Notes: generated from the letters alone by a model not told the origin. A DNA stretch of 64,000 nt from Streptomyces endophytica (GCF_026153355.1 NZ_CP110636.1:6758001-6822000); one strand, 5' to 3'. Counted from the first letter of the stretch, positions 1-9,529 are shown. Program-made: numbers and translations.

Positions 1-904
1 CGCCCAGTGGCTGGCGGAGCAGTTCGAGCGGAACCGGGGCATCTGCGGGCGGTGGCCTACCGGATGCTGGGCTCGCTCAGCGAGGCGGACGACGCGGTGC
101 AGGAGGCCTGGCTGCGGCTCGGCCGGTCCGGCGTGGACGGCGTGGAGAACCTGGGCGGATGGCTGACCACGATCGTGGGCCGGGTCTGCCTGGACCAGTT
201 GCGGAGGCGCAAGGCGCGCCGCGAGGACTCCCTCGACACGCACGTCCCCGAGCCGATCGTGAGCCGCCCGGACCGCGTCGACCCGGAGCAGGAGGCGCTG
301 CTGGCCGACTCGGTGGGGCTCGCCCTGCTGGTCGTCCTGGAGACCCTCGCCCCCGCCGAGCGGCTGGCCTTCGTGCTCCACGACATGTTCGCGATGCCCT
401 TCGACGAGATCGCGCCGGTCGTCGACCGTACGCCGGCCGCCACCCGGCAGCTCGCCAGCCGTGCCCGCCGGCGGGTCCGTGGCACCGCACCGGCTCCGGA
501 CACCGACCTCACCCGTCAGCGGGAGGTGGTCGACGCCTTCCTCGCCGCCTCGCGCGGGGGCGACTTCGACGCGCTGCTCGCGGTGCTCGACCCGGATGTG
601 GTGCTGCGGGCGGACGCCGGTGCCGCGCCCGGCGGCATCTCGAAGCTCGTCCGTGGGGCCCGGCCGGTCGTCGAACAGGCCCTGCTGTTCTCCGGTTGGC
701 GCTCTCCGCCCGCCGGCCCTGGTCAACGGCGCGCCGGGGGCGGTCACGGTGCACAACGGCCGGCTCTTCTCCGTCATGGGCTTCACCGTCGCGCACGGAA
801 GGATCGTCGAGATCAACATCCTGGCCGACCTCGCACGGCTGCGGCGCCTGGACCTGACCATCCTCGACGAGGGCGACGACCTGGAGGTCACCGGCTGGTC
901 ATGA
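1..904 (+). pseudogene. SigJ-type ECF sigma factor with SnoaL-like C-terminal domain, 5' end outside window, three frame breaks
   Basis: RNA polymerase sigma factor of the ECF group that carries a C-terminal SnoaL/NTF2-like domain (SigJ type). Region 2 is seen in HLRAVAYRMLGSLSEADD and AVQEAWLRL, region 4 in LAPAERLAFVLHDMF and DEIAPVVDRTPAATRQLASR. The C-terminal domain runs from about 520 to 904. The frame changes three times: near 36 (an upstream frame gives WLAEQFERNRG, which belongs just before HLRAV), near 693 and near 710. Each change equals one lost base in a C/G run, and the restored path reads LLFS-RLALSAR-PALVNGAPG. The start codon lies before position 1. Either a dead gene or, more likely, a gene with three read errors. 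Convergent with the protease gene that follows. Confidence 0.8.
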
Positions 905-948
905 GTGAGGTCAACTGGCATGCCGCGGCGGTGATTTGGGCCCCGTCC

Positions 949-1749
949 TCAGCAGTGCGGGACCGTGCCGCCGCGGGCCAGCGCGCGCAGGGCCTGCACC
1001 GCACTCTTGAGCGTGGTGACGGGGACCAGCCGCAGCCCCGCCGGTGCGGGCTGCACCTGCGCGCACTCCTCCTTCGGTACGAGGAAGACGCTCGCGCCGT
1101 CCCGCCGCGCCGCCTGCGTCTTGAGCGCCGCGCCACCGACCGCACCCACCGTGCCGTCGGCGTCGATCGTCCCCGTACCGGCGATGGTGCGACCGCCGGT
1201 GAGGTCGACGCCGCTGCCGTCGCCGGTCAGCTTGTCGACGATGCCAAGCGAGAACATCAGCCCGGCGCTGGGCCCGCCCACGTCGTCGAGCGTCAGCTTC
1301 ACCTTCACCTGGTCCGGGTCCTTGCGCAGCAGCCCGAGCGCGGCGGCGACGGCGGACCGCTGGGAGGACTTCATGTCCGCGGTGTTGTGCTGAGCGACCT
1401 GCGCATCAGACTTTCCGGGCGGAAAGATTGCATCCTTGGGCATCACCGCACGATCCGTACGGAACCAGGCGTCGACCAGCTGGCCCAGGTGGATGTCGAC
1501 ATGCGGCCCGGTCGCCTGGATCGCCACCATCCGCAGCTGGCCGCGGGTCTTGCGCACCGGGGCACCGCTGACGGAGACGACCTCCCCGCCGCCGTGCGTT
1601 CCCAGCACGTTCGTGGTCTGCCCGGGCCGCGCGACGGAGTACGGCAGCGGCGCGACCGCCGCCACGGCGAGCAGCGCCACCAGCGGCACGGCACCGAGCG
1701 CGATCCCCCGCACCCGGGCGCGGGACCGGGACCGGCCGGAAGCCGGCAT
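949..1749 (-). CDS. Membrane-anchored Lon-like S16 family serine protease (YlbL-like, without PDZ domain)
   Basis: 266 aa. A basic N-terminus is followed by one hydrophobic segment (about residues 16-38), then an extracytoplasmic body ending in a Lon-type proteolytic domain. The S16 catalytic dyad is visible: Ser161 in GGPSAGLMFSL and Lys210 in GAVGGAALKTQAA, with GTIDADGTVGAVGG between them as in Lon. YlbL-type proteins usually have a PDZ domain before the protease domain; at 266 aa there is little room for one and I see no clear PDZ motif. Probably an envelope quality-control protease. ATG at 1749 chosen; a GTG at 1798 lies in another frame. Tail-to-tail with the sigma-factor gene. Confidence 0.75.
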   Translation of the reverse strand: MPASGRSRSRARVRGIALGAVPLVALLAVAAVAPLPYSVARPGQTTNVLGTHGGGEVVSVSGAPVRKTRGQLRMVAIQATGPHVDIHLGQLVDAWFRTDRAVMPKDAIFPPGKSDAQVAQHNTADMKSSQRSAVAAALGLLRKDPDQVKVKLTLDDVGGPSAGLMFSLGIVDKLTGDGSGVDLTGGRTIAGTGTIDADGTVGAVGGAALKTQAARRDGASVFLVPKEECAQVQPAPAGLRLVPVTTLKSAVQALRALARGGTVPHC

Positions 1750-1927
1750 GGGCGCGGGCGTCTGCGAGGGCGTCGACGTCGGCGTCGGGCTCCGTCACGG
1801 GAGGGGCGAGTGGTCACCCGGCCCAATCTAGATCACGGCAATTGCCCGCTTTCACCGACCCCGGAACGCCGGGCCCGGCCGGCGGTGCAGGGGCTCAACT
1901 TGCCGCGTTCGCGGTGTGGTTGACGCC

Positions 1928-2730
1928 TCACTCCCGGCCCTTTCCGTACGTCGCGAGGGTCCGGTCGATGGCCGGGCCGAGGAAGGCCCGGGTGAGGTCG
2001 GCGCGGCGGAGGTGCCAGGGCGAGGGACCGGGAGCACCCGGGTCCGTGGGGACGGCCGGGGGCCGGGGCCGTACCGCCGGCTGGTGATGTCGGTGACGAC
2101 GGCGGCCGGGGCGCCGAGTTCGCCGAGGACGGTCAGCGCCTCGGCCTTGGTGATGAGGGTGCCGTCGCGCAGGGCCACCGTGGCGCGGGCGAGGGTCAGC
2201 AGTCCGAGGTCGACCCAGACGTCCTGGAGCCAGCGCGCCGGGCGGTCCAGGGCGGGCCGCCAGTAGCCCTGCAAGTCGTGACGGATATGGGTGGCGAGCT
2301 CAACATCGGTCACGGGCGGGAGCAGCGCACCGGGGGCGTCACCGGAGAGGACGCGGCCGAACGTGTGGAGTTCGCGTCGGGTGACGGGGGTGACCGGGCG
2401 GTGGAACAGTTCCCGCTGGGCCCAGGTGAGGTGGCAGCACCCGGGGTCGGCGGCGGTGTCGTCGGCGACCAGGTAGCTGCAGTGCAGATGCGGGGCGAGC
2501 GGGTCGGTGGCGTCGAGCGCGCGGTGCAGCGCACCGATGTGCCGTTCGTCCTCCGGGGTGGGGGGACGGTCGAGGACCGCGATCAGGTCGAGGTCGCTGC
2601 GGCCCTCCTGGTAGTCGCCCCCGGCGAGCGACCCGTGCGCCCACAGGGCCCGGAGCGGGAGGTGGGTGTGCAGGGCGGTACGGAAGCGCTGAAGGAGGGC
2701 GTCGGTACGCCGGTCCTGGGTGGGTTCCAT
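1928..2730 (-). pseudogene. Nucleotidyltransferase-fold protein (aminoglycoside adenylyltransferase-like), one frame break
   Basis: About 267 aa once repaired. Residues near 30-55 hold the polymerase-beta nucleotidyltransferase signature: GSLAGGDYQEGRSDLDLIAV, i.e. GS followed by DxD metal ligands. The rest resembles the C-terminal helical domain of AadA/DUF4111-type proteins (WVDLGLLTLARATVALRDG, ITKAEALTVLGEL). Near 2063 the frame breaks in a C5 run. Restoring one C gives the ending WHLRRADLTRAFLGPAIDRT to a TGA at 1928; the unrepaired frame instead runs as low-complexity R/P/S sequence to 1852. ATG at 2730 is preferred over an upstream GTG at 2760. Substrate unknown; aminoglycoside modification is possible but not shown. 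Confidence 0.65.
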
Positions 2731-2812
2731 GGCGGCAGTGTGATCCGTACGGCCCGGCACCGGGAGGGGGACGGCAGCGGGCGGACGGCCGGCTCCGCGC
2801 CCCCTCCCCTCT

Positions 2813-3172
2813 TCACCGCCCGTTCAGCCCCACCCGCACCACCCCCACGATCTCCTCGTCCGAGAGCCCGAGTTGGCGGGCCTCGGTGATCAGGCGGGCG
2901 GCGGTCTCCCCGAGGCGGGCGCGGGCCGGCGAGGTGGTGCCGGTGACGACCGCGCCGCGGCCGCGGCGGAGCTCGATCAGCCCCTCTTCCTTGAGGCGCT
3001 GGTAGCCGCGCAGGACCGTGTGCACGTTCACGCCGAGCGACCCGGCGAGTTCACGGGCGGCCGGCAGCCGCTCCCCGGCGCCGACGGTGCCGTCGGCGAT
3101 CGCCCCGCGGACCGATGCCGCGATCTGGTCGCCGAGCGGGACGGACGAGCCGGGATCGACCTGGAAGAGCAC
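2813..3172 (-). CDS. GntR-family transcriptional regulator (short YtrA-like type)
   Basis: 119 aa. Winged-helix GntR domain across residues 10-75, with PLGDQIAASVRGAIADGTV, GERLPAARELAGSLGVNVHT and GYQRLKEEGLIELRRGRG. Only about 40 residues follow (a short helical tail), so it lacks the large FCD or UTRA ligand domain and fits the YtrA subgroup, which usually controls an adjacent membrane or transport gene. Its GTG start is one base after the stop of the DUF1648 membrane gene, so the two are co-transcribed and probably translationally coupled. It most likely represses its own operon. Confidence 0.85.
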   Translation of the reverse strand: MLFQVDPGSSVPLGDQIAASVRGAIADGTVGAGERLPAARELAGSLGVNVHTVLRGYQRLKEEGLIELRRGRGAVVTGTTSPARARLGETAARLITEARQLGLSDEEIVGVVRVGLNGR

Positions 3173-3173
3173 C

Positions 3174-4189
3174 TCAGCCTCCTTGCCGCGACCGCGCGCG
3201 GTCGGCGTACGTATTGAGCAGGGCAGCGGCGGTGGCCGCGTCGTCGACGGTCACCGCGAACGTCCGGCCGCCGGTCAGCGTGACCACGATCCCGTCACCC
3301 GAGCGCAGTATGAGCCCGCTGCCGCCGGGGCGGATGCGGTAGCCCCAGCCGCCGTACTCCGTCAGCGCGGCGATCGGCCGGCCGGTGGCCTGCTTGATGC
3401 GGTCGAGGGGGACACGGCGGAGGCGGAGGCGCGACGGCAGCAGGGCCGACGCGACGGTCAGGCCGCGGCGGTCGACGGTCACCCGCACGGAGGCGAAGGG
3501 AAGGACCAGGACGGCCACGAGGGTGAGGATCAGGGTCGTCGGCCAGGCACCGAGGACGCCGACGGCGAGCCCGGCCCCGAACAGCACGATGCCGAGGACG
3601 ACCACCAGGGGCGAGCTGACGGTGCGTGACCAGCCGGCGGTCGTGCCGGCCGGGAGATCGAGCCGGGGCGCCCCGCCGGACGCCGGGTCCGGCTGCCGGG
3701 GCGGGGCGCCGGCCAGCAGCCGGCCGAGTGCACCGGCGGCCAGGGCGACCGCCACCATCGCGGGCAGATGCCACAACGGCAGCCGTACGGCCGAGGCCTT
3801 CGCGACACCGTCGTTGAGGAACAGGGTCATGCAGCCGGGATAGCCGACCCCCGCGGCCGTGGCGTACCCGCCGGCGATCAGCCAGGGGGTGGCGGGGCGG
3901 AACGCACGCACCTGGAGGAGGGCACCGAAGACCGCACCGGACACCACGAGCAGCCCCAGAGCCACCGTCAGGAGGTCCTGGGCGGTGCCATAGCCGTCGG
4001 CCCGGCCGCCGGTGGCGAAGTGGGTCGCGAGCGGTTCGGGCAGCCGGTCGGCGACGGCCACGTACACGAGCACGACGGTCGTGAGCGCGGCGACGAACGG
4101 GAACGCGGCGATCAGGCCCACCAGGGACCTTTCGACGCCAACCCGGAACGCGCCCGCACCCCGACCCCGACCTCTGACACACCCTTCAT
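3174..4189 (-). CDS. DUF1648-type multi-pass membrane protein, start region probably broken by one base
   Basis: About 338 aa. The DUF1648 signature occupies the N-terminus: membrane helix LIAAFPFVAALTTVVLVYVA, then LPEPLATHFATGGRADG. At least five further hydrophobic segments and a cytoplasmic PH-like tail (VRVTVDRRGLTVASALLP, YRIRPGGSGLILRSGDG) follow. The frame stays open to 4241 but its first about 40 residues are Cys/Arg-rich and unlike a protein. An ATG at 4189 after a GAAGGGG sequence is in the neighbouring frame and would join at about 4125 if one C were restored (KGP-LVGLIAAF). Without that, the best start is GTG at 4121. Related to SdpI-like proteins; function unknown. Coupled to the GntR gene. 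Confidence 0.65.
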
Positions 4190-4191
4190 CC

Positions 4192-4218
4192 CCTTCACAC
4201 CTTTCACACCTTTCACGC
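4192..4218 (-). repeat. Three 9-bp direct repeats upstream of the DUF1648 operon
   Basis: On the + strand the unit is CTTTCACAC (first copy lacks one T, last copy ends CGC). It lies immediately before the proposed ATG at 4189 and reads GTGTGAAAG on the coding strand. It may be a binding site for the operon's GntR protein or simply purine-rich leader. Confidence 0.4.
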
Positions 4219-4418
4219 GCTACGAAGCATTTGTGCGGCATTTAGTGCGCCATAGGGGGTACCAGCCGAAAAGAGCCACTCGGCACGCGCCCACGACACC
4301 GCGTACGCACCGACGTTGACCCACCCTCAGTCACCACCCCCACTTATTCGCATACTACTAGAACAACTCAACCACCATCAATTGCGTATCCATCTCATAT
4401 CTGAGATACGGTCGGCCC

Positions 4419-5947
4419 ATGGCAGACGACTACCTCGTACGCATCGGCAAGCTCATCCGTGACGCCCGGCAACACCGTGGCTGGACTCAGACGCAGCTCG
4501 CGGAGGCGCTCGGCACCAGCCAGAGTGCGGTGAATCGCATCGAACGCGGGAACCAGAACATCAGCCTTGAGATGATCGCCCGCATCGGCGAGGCACTGGA
4601 CAGCGAGATCGTCTCGCTCGGCTATGCCGGTCCGATGCATCTGCGGGTGGTCGGCGGCCGCCGGCTGTCCGGCAGCATCGATGTGAAGACGAGCAAGAAC
4701 GCCTGTGTGGCGCTGCTCTGCGCCACCCTGCTGAACGCCGGACGCACAACTCTGCGCCGGGTGGCCCGTATTGAGGAGGTCTACCGCATCCTGGAGGTGC
4801 TCGGCAGCATCGGCGTACGCACCCGCTGGATCAACGACGGCAACGACCTGGAGATCGTGCCGCCCGCGGAACTCGACCTGGACTCCATGGACTTGGAGGC
4901 GGCCCGCCGCACCCGCAGCGTCATCATGTTCCTCGGTCCGCTGCTGCACCGCATGGACCACTTCAAACTGCCCTACGCGGGCGGCTGCGACCTCGGCACC
5001 CGCACCGTCACCCGCACATGACGGCGCTGCGGCACTTCGGGCTGGAGATCACCGCGACCGACGGCACGTACCTCGCCGAGGTCGACCGCAGCGTCGCCCC
5101 CAAGCGCGCGATCGTGCTGACCGAGCGCGGGGACACCGTCACCGAGAACGCCCTGCTGGCGGCGGCCCGGCACGACGGCGTCACGGTCATCCGCAACGCC
5201 TCCTCCAACTACATGGTCCAGGACCTCTGCTTCTTCCTGGAGGAGTTGGGCGTCCGGGTCGACGGCATCGGCACCACCACCCTCACCGTCCACGGCACCG
5301 CGCACATCGAGCGCGATGTGGACTACGCACCCTCCGAGGACCCGGTCGAGGCGATGAGCCTGCTGGCCGCCGCGGTCGTCACCGAGTCGGAACTGACCAT
5401 CCGCCGGGTGCCGGTGGAGTTCCTGGAGATCGAGCTCGCGGTCCTGGAGGAGATGGGCCTGGACCACGAGCGCAGCACGGAGTACGCCGCCGACAACGGC
5501 CGCACCCGGCTGATCGACCTGACCGTCCGCCCGTCCAAACTCCAGGCCCCGCTGGACAAGATCCACCCGATGCCCTTCCCGGGCCTGAACATCGACAACG
5601 TCCCCTTCTTCGCGGCGATCGCGGCCAGCGCCCAGGGCCAGACCCTGATCCACGACTGGGTCTACGACAACCGCGCGATCTACCTGACGGACCTCAACCG
5701 CCTCGGCGCCCAGGTCAAACTGCTCGACCCGCACCGCGTCCTGGTGGACGGCCCGACCCGCTGGCGCTCCGCGGAAATGATGTGCCCCCCGGCCCTGCGC
5801 CCCGCCGTCGTCGTCCTCCTCGCCATGATGGCCGCCGAGGGCACCTCCGTCCTCCGCAACGTCTATGTCATCAACCGCGGTTACGAGGACCTCGCGGCCC
5901 GCCTCAACTCGATCGGCGCCCAGATCGAGATCTTCCGGGACATTTGA
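4419..5947 (+). pseudogene. murA2: MurA2: UDP-GlcNAc 1-carboxyvinyltransferase with N-terminal XRE helix-turn-helix, one frame break
   Basis: 509 aa after repair. Residues 1-65 are an XRE DNA-binding domain (IGKLIRDARQHRGWTQTQLA, GTSQSAVNRIERGNQNIS). The rest is an enolpyruvyltransferase that adds enolpyruvate from PEP to UDP-GlcNAc, the first committed step of peptidoglycan synthesis. Visible catalytic features are the Lys-Asn pair in VKTSKNACVA and the active-site Cys in LPYAGGCDLGTR. From memory, Streptomyces coelicolor has the same HTH-MurA fusion as a second MurA, SCO5998. The frame breaks at about 5012: TRTV then one lost C, resuming at MTALRHFGLEI (5018). All other parts are intact. 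Preceded by an AT-richer leader (4330-4418) and followed by a strong hairpin. Confidence 0.9.
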
Positions 5948-5955
5948 TGTGCGGA

Positions 5956-6012
5956 TGCCGCCACACCCCGTCTGACCTGCTACTTATCGGGTTAGGGAGG
6001 GGTGCGGCGGCA
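5956..6012. terminator. Hairpin terminator between murA2 and the integrase gene
   Basis: Left arm 5956-5969 (TGCCGCCACACCCC) pairs with right arm 5999-6012 (GGGGTGCGGCGGCA) with one mismatch and a 29-base loop. It sits 9 bases after the murA2 stop and 60 bases beyond the integrase stop on the other strand, so it could end transcription from both sides. There is no T-tract, as is common in Streptomyces. Confidence 0.6.
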
Positions 6013-6015
6013 TGT

Positions 6016-6035
6016 CTGGGACTTCTCTGGGACTT
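6016..6035. other. Possible integrase arm site / left att region
   Basis: Two copies of CTGGGACTT spaced 11 bases apart. The same doubled arrangement recurs at 35170-35189 with 17 of 20 identical bases. It lies just beyond the 3' end of the integrase gene, where attachment sites of such elements usually are. No tRNA gene is present here. Attachment role is inferred. Confidence 0.35.
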
Positions 6036-6071
6036 TGCGCCAGGACCGAGCTACTGCCGGTCGGCTTGCGG

Positions 6072-7318
6072 CTACGCGAAGACCGCGTCGATGGCTGCGC
6101 CGCCGCGTGCACCGGCGCGGGGCAGGAAGTGCGCGTACTTCCGGAGCGTGAAGCCGGGGTCAGAGTGGCCGAGCCACCTGGCCAGGGAGACGACCGACTC
6201 GCCGGCCTCCAATTGCTCGGAGGCATAGAAGTGACGCAGGGCGTGATAGCCGTGCTCCCGGGAGGGCTCCCAGGTTCGGGATCCGTCCGGTGCGCTCTCC
6301 TCCAGCGCAGCGATCACGCCGACCTCGGCCAGGGCGGGCTTCCAGGCGTAGGAGTTGAAGTAGTTCCGATTGATCGCCTTATGCTCGCGGCCCGTCACCA
6401 GGAGGTTGTACGTCCTGGGCCGACGGAGCTTGGCTTCTACCGGGTCTGCGGCGGGCGCGGATCGTCCCACGGCATGGTGACCGGCACGGGTGCGAGGAAC
6501 TCCACGTGCTGCCGTAGTGCCTTGGCCACGCTTGAGGGCAGGGGCACGTCGCGGACCTTGCGCCCCTTGGGAAGAGCGAAGCACAGCTTCGTCCGCACCA
6601 TCTTGACCTGGCGCCGGACATGGACGATCTCCGAGTCGAAGTCGATGTCCTCCATCGACAGGCCGAATGCCTCCCCCTGTCGCAAGCCGAGTCCAGCGCC
6701 AATCTCGACAAGCACGCGGTAGCGGTCCGGGATAGCTGCGCGTACGGCCAGCACGCGCTCGGGCAGCCATGCCTCGACCCGGCCCGGTGCAGCCGCCGGA
6801 GGGCGAACTGTGCTCGCACGGCACGGGTTACGTGCGAGGCGTCGGTCTTCGACAGCGGCCTGGAGAACACCAGACAGTGTGGCCCAGACGAGACGGATGG
6901 AGGTGGGGCCCAGGTCCTTCTCGAGTCGCTTCTTCCAACTCCGCAGCACTTCGGTACCGACGCCATTGAGCGGCAGGGCACCGAGGTGCGGGACGATGTG
7001 CCGGCGGACCCGTTGCTCGATGCGTTCGAGCGTGGACGGGTCGCCACTCTGGGTGGGCCACCAGTGGGTCGCGATGTAGTCCTTGAGAGAGATGGCTCCA
7101 TCGCGTGTATCGACGAACTCGCCCCGACGTGCGTCGGTCTGAGCCTGGGCGAGCCAGGTCTTGGCGTCCTGGAGTACGTCGAAGGAACGGTCCTTGACGC
7201 CGGGTATGCCCTTGACTCGGTAGCGGGTGCACTTGCCGTACATGGCCGTGCGTTCGCGCTTGCCGGTCGTCGGGTTGGGGCGCTTCTTGAGCCATCGGTC
7301 TTCTATGTAGCCGGTCAG
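6072..7318 (-). pseudogene. int: Tyrosine recombinase (integrase) of the integrative element, one frame break
   Basis: 415 aa after repair. Order: Arg/Lys-rich N-terminus (YIEDRWLKKRPNPTTGKRER), SAM-like core-binding domain (TLERIEQRVRRHIVPHLGAL), catalytic domain. The R-H-R-H-Y set is visible: Arg in GLGLRQGEAFGL, HxxR in GYHALRHFYAS, His in LARWLGHSDP, Tyr in TLRKYAHFLP. The break is near 6455 after PWDDPR and resumes at DPVEAKLRRPRTYN; it matches one missing base. Sequence typical of the family extends upstream of the first ATG (7243) to 7318, where the start would be a CTG six bases after AAGGAG; no ATG/GTG/TTG lies in frame there. Int and the neighbouring excisionase gene form the site-specific recombination module. 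Confidence 0.85.
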
Positions 7319-7371
7319 GTGGAACTCCTTGATGTCGAGGATGGAGACGGCGTTCTACGGCGCTTGGAGCG

Positions 7372-7674
7372 TCAAGCGCTGATGAGGCGGGTGGGCCGTT
7401 CCTGACGAGGAGCGTTCAGCGGGTTGAGAGCCTCGTTTGAGCGCGAGTCGGCCTGCTCCTGCTCGCGGACCCAGGCGTCGAGGGCTTCGAGTCGGTACAT
7501 GACGCGGCCTCGTGGACCCATGCGGAAGCTCGGAGGTCCCTGTCGACGGTGGCGCCAGACGTAGAGGGTGTGGGGCGAGAGGCCGAGGTAGTCGGCGGCG
7601 GCCTTCACGGTCAGGAAGGCCGTGTGTAGGGCGCCCGGGGAAGCTGTGGGGGCACGCAAAGATCGGGCAGGCAT
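7372..7674 (-). CDS. Excisionase-like MerR/HTH_17 DNA-binding protein
   Basis: 100 aa. Residues 20-72 form a winged helix-turn-helix of the excisionase type: FLTVKAAADYLGLSPHTLYV, WRHRRQGPPSFRMGPRGRVM, YRLEALDAWVREQE. It lies directly upstream of the integrase gene on the same strand with a gap of about 55 bases, the usual xis-int order in actinomycete elements. It probably bends DNA at the att site to favour excision and may regulate int. The C-terminal 25 residues are not conserved-looking. Confidence 0.8.
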   Translation of the reverse strand: MPARSLRAPTASPGALHTAFLTVKAAADYLGLSPHTLYVWRHRRQGPPSFRMGPRGRVMYRLEALDAWVREQEQADSRSNEALNPLNAPRQERPTRLISA

Positions 7675-7753
7675 AGGAGGTTCTCTGTGAGGTACGGGAG
7701 GGAGCGGACCTTGAAGGACCGGTTCGTCATGCGCGGCACTCGCAATCGGTGGG

Positions 7754-7924
7754 TCAGTTCTCCAGATGATTGCGGAGGATACGCAGAATGGCGTTCGGAA
7801 GTTTCACCCAGCGGGGCACCTGGCTCTTTTATCGCCGGTCATAGAAAGTCGACCGGGAGACCTGAAGCTCGGCGCAGAGTTCGTCCACGGTCATTTTGTC
7901 ACGCGAGCGGCTGGAGCCATTCAT
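7754..7924 (-). pseudogene. Small HTH DNA-binding protein interrupted by an in-frame TAA
   Basis: ATG at 7924 opens a helix-turn-helix (KMTVDELCAELQVSRSTFYD) that stops at TAA 7831-7829 after 31 residues. The same frame then continues for 24 codons with the rest of such a domain (SQVPRWVKLPNAILRILRN) to a TGA at 7756-7754. No frame change is needed, so this is a nonsense codon rather than the single-base losses seen elsewhere. Family members read as one unbroken domain, so the gene is probably inactive or makes only the first helices. Likely a second excisionase or copy-control gene of the element. Confidence 0.55.
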
Positions 7925-8094
7925 CAGCACCCCGCCTCCTCGTTGTCGAGGGGGTTTCGGGCAGGGCTTATGAGGGGTCGGGGCAAAGGGGTTCCTCGCA
8001 TGGAAAGAGCGGATTACTGAAAGAAGGCACGACGGGGTGCCGGGATATTCAATGATGCGGAGCATCGCCGGTTTGGCCAACCGGCGATCGTCGG

Positions 8095-8379
8095 CTATGT
8101 TTCCGCCCGCTCCGCATGGCCCCGGTCGCGCGGAGAGCTGGCGAGGAGGGTGTGCGGGGCGGCTCCGAGCGCGGTGGCGATGGCGACGAAGTCGTCGATG
8201 TCGCAGCGCCGGACCGTGCGTTCGATGCGGGAGAGCGCGGTGGCGGTCATGGGCCGGCCGAGGGCGGTGACGCGGGCGGCGAGCTGACGCTGGGAGTAGC
8301 CGCGGGCGGTGCGGGCGCGCACGATGGCCCGAGCGGCGGTCTTTCCTGCGGGGCCGATTTCAAAGGAATGCGGTGGCAT
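8095..8379 (-). CDS. XRE-family repressor-like regulator of the element
   Basis: 94 aa. A single helix-turn-helix domain fills residues 13-80: TAARAIVRARTARGYSQRQL, TALGRPMTATALSRIER and DIDDFVAIATALGAAPHTLL. It is transcribed away from the replication/mobilization genes with a 183-base shared upstream region that holds a perfect inverted repeat 29 bases before its ATG. This is the arrangement of an element repressor that controls itself and the divergent rep genes. No other domain. Confidence 0.8.
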   Translation of the reverse strand: MPPHSFEIGPAGKTAARAIVRARTARGYSQRQLAARVTALGRPMTATALSRIERTVRRCDIDDFVAIATALGAAPHTLLASSPRDRGHAERAET

Positions 8380-8407
8380 GGATGTGTTGTAGCTTGCGTT
8401 CCCCGGC

Positions 8408-8427
8408 GACGGGAACCCTTTCCCGTC
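8408..8427. promoter_or_regulatory. Perfect inverted repeat, likely operator of the XRE repressor
   Basis: GACGGGAA (8408-8415), CCCT spacer, TTCCCGTC (8420-8427). Eight-base perfect arms, located between the divergent XRE gene (ATG 8379) and the replication genes. Binding by the XRE protein is inferred. Confidence 0.5.
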
Positions 8428-8562
8428 TGCTGTGAGCGATGCGCCGATCGTCAGAGATTTCAAAGGGCCGATTTCGGCAACCGGGGATCCGGGTCTACTG
8501 TTTTCCGACCGGCCCGGAAGTAGTACAGAGTTTGAGAACCAACTCTGGACTTTTGCTCCCTG

Positions 8563-9529
8563 GTGTGGCTGTCTTGTCCATGCCCCCGGCACCGCCGAAT
8601 TCCCTGCCCCGATTTGCGACGAAGGTGGTCGATCGACATCGCCCGTATCCGCACCATCAAGCCCGAGGCGTTCCACTCGGAGTCCCTCGCGGCGGTCTCC
8701 CTGTCCGCCGAGCGGACGTTCTTCGGCTTGCTCACCCAGGCAGACGACTACGGCCGGTTCCGCGACCAGCCTGCCGTCATCGCCGGCCTGTTGTGGTCCC
8801 TTCGCCCTGAACACGGCCCTCTGGGCGTCGAAGACGACCTCGCCCAGCTCCATACCGCCGAGCTGGTCTGCCGTTACCAAGGCGCCAACGGCAAGCGGTA
8901 CCTGCACGTCGTCACCTTCGCCCAGCACCAGAAGGTCAACCGTCCCAGCGGGGTGCGCCATCCTGCCTGTCCCCACCACGATCAGGGTGTTCCGCGTGAG
9001 CCCTCACCGCCGACGCACGCACCCCTCACTGAGCCCTCCGCACCGGCTCCCGGAGGTGTCACGCAGGACGCGGTGAGCGACGAATCAGCAGGTCAGGACC
9101 GGTTCAATGAGTCCTCATCGCCGATGCAGGGAGACCTCACGGAGCCCGCGACGAGTGCTCACGGTCCGGATCTAGGACCTAGGAACAGGATCTAGGATCT
9201 ACCCCGTTGGGGGGCGCGAGCGCCCCCGCGCCCCAGACCGTCTCGGCGAAGGACCTCATAGGCGAGTACGCCGCCGCCTGCAGCCACCGACCGCCTGCGG
9301 GCGTGCTCGGACACCTCGGCGGCGAAGTCAAAAAGCTCCTCGGCGAGGGCATAGCCCCCGACCACATACGTGCGGGTCTTGACCGTCACCGGGCCAAGGG
9401 TCTGCACCCCAGCACCCTGCCCAGCCTCGTCCACGAGGCCATGAACGCCGCCCCGACCGCATCCGGCGCCGTCCACCGGTCGTGGACGAATCCGTCCGAC
9501 GTCGCCGCCGCCTACGGGGTGACCTGTGA
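8563..9529 (+). pseudogene. Replication-associated protein of actinomycete integrative elements, two frame breaks
   Basis: About 322 aa when joined. The first part has the conserved opening IARIRTIKPEAFHSESLAAV and then AERTFFGLLTQADDYGRFRD, typical of putative replication-initiation proteins in Streptomyces elements. The second part (9207 onward) reads SAKDLIGEYAAAC and LGGEVKKLLGEGI, ending HPSTLPSLVHEAMN. The first part ends at a TAG at 9193 and the second continues one frame over, matching one lost base near 9190. A second lost base near 9517, in GGGG, would restore a TGA at 9527-9529 overlapping the next gene's GTG. Family members begin at the residue before ARIRT, which here is ATC (8638); GTG 8563 is the only ordinary start I can offer. 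Exact biochemical role unknown. Confidence 0.6.

Noticed and set aside
905..1923. Continuation of the first long + strand frame past the sigma-factor stop
   Set aside because: It is antisense to the S16 protease gene and Arg/His-rich; the sigma factor ends in another frame at 904.
4245..4418. tRNA or small RNA in the AT-richer leader before murA2
   Set aside because: No cloverleaf or strong hairpin could be read; more likely promoter DNA.
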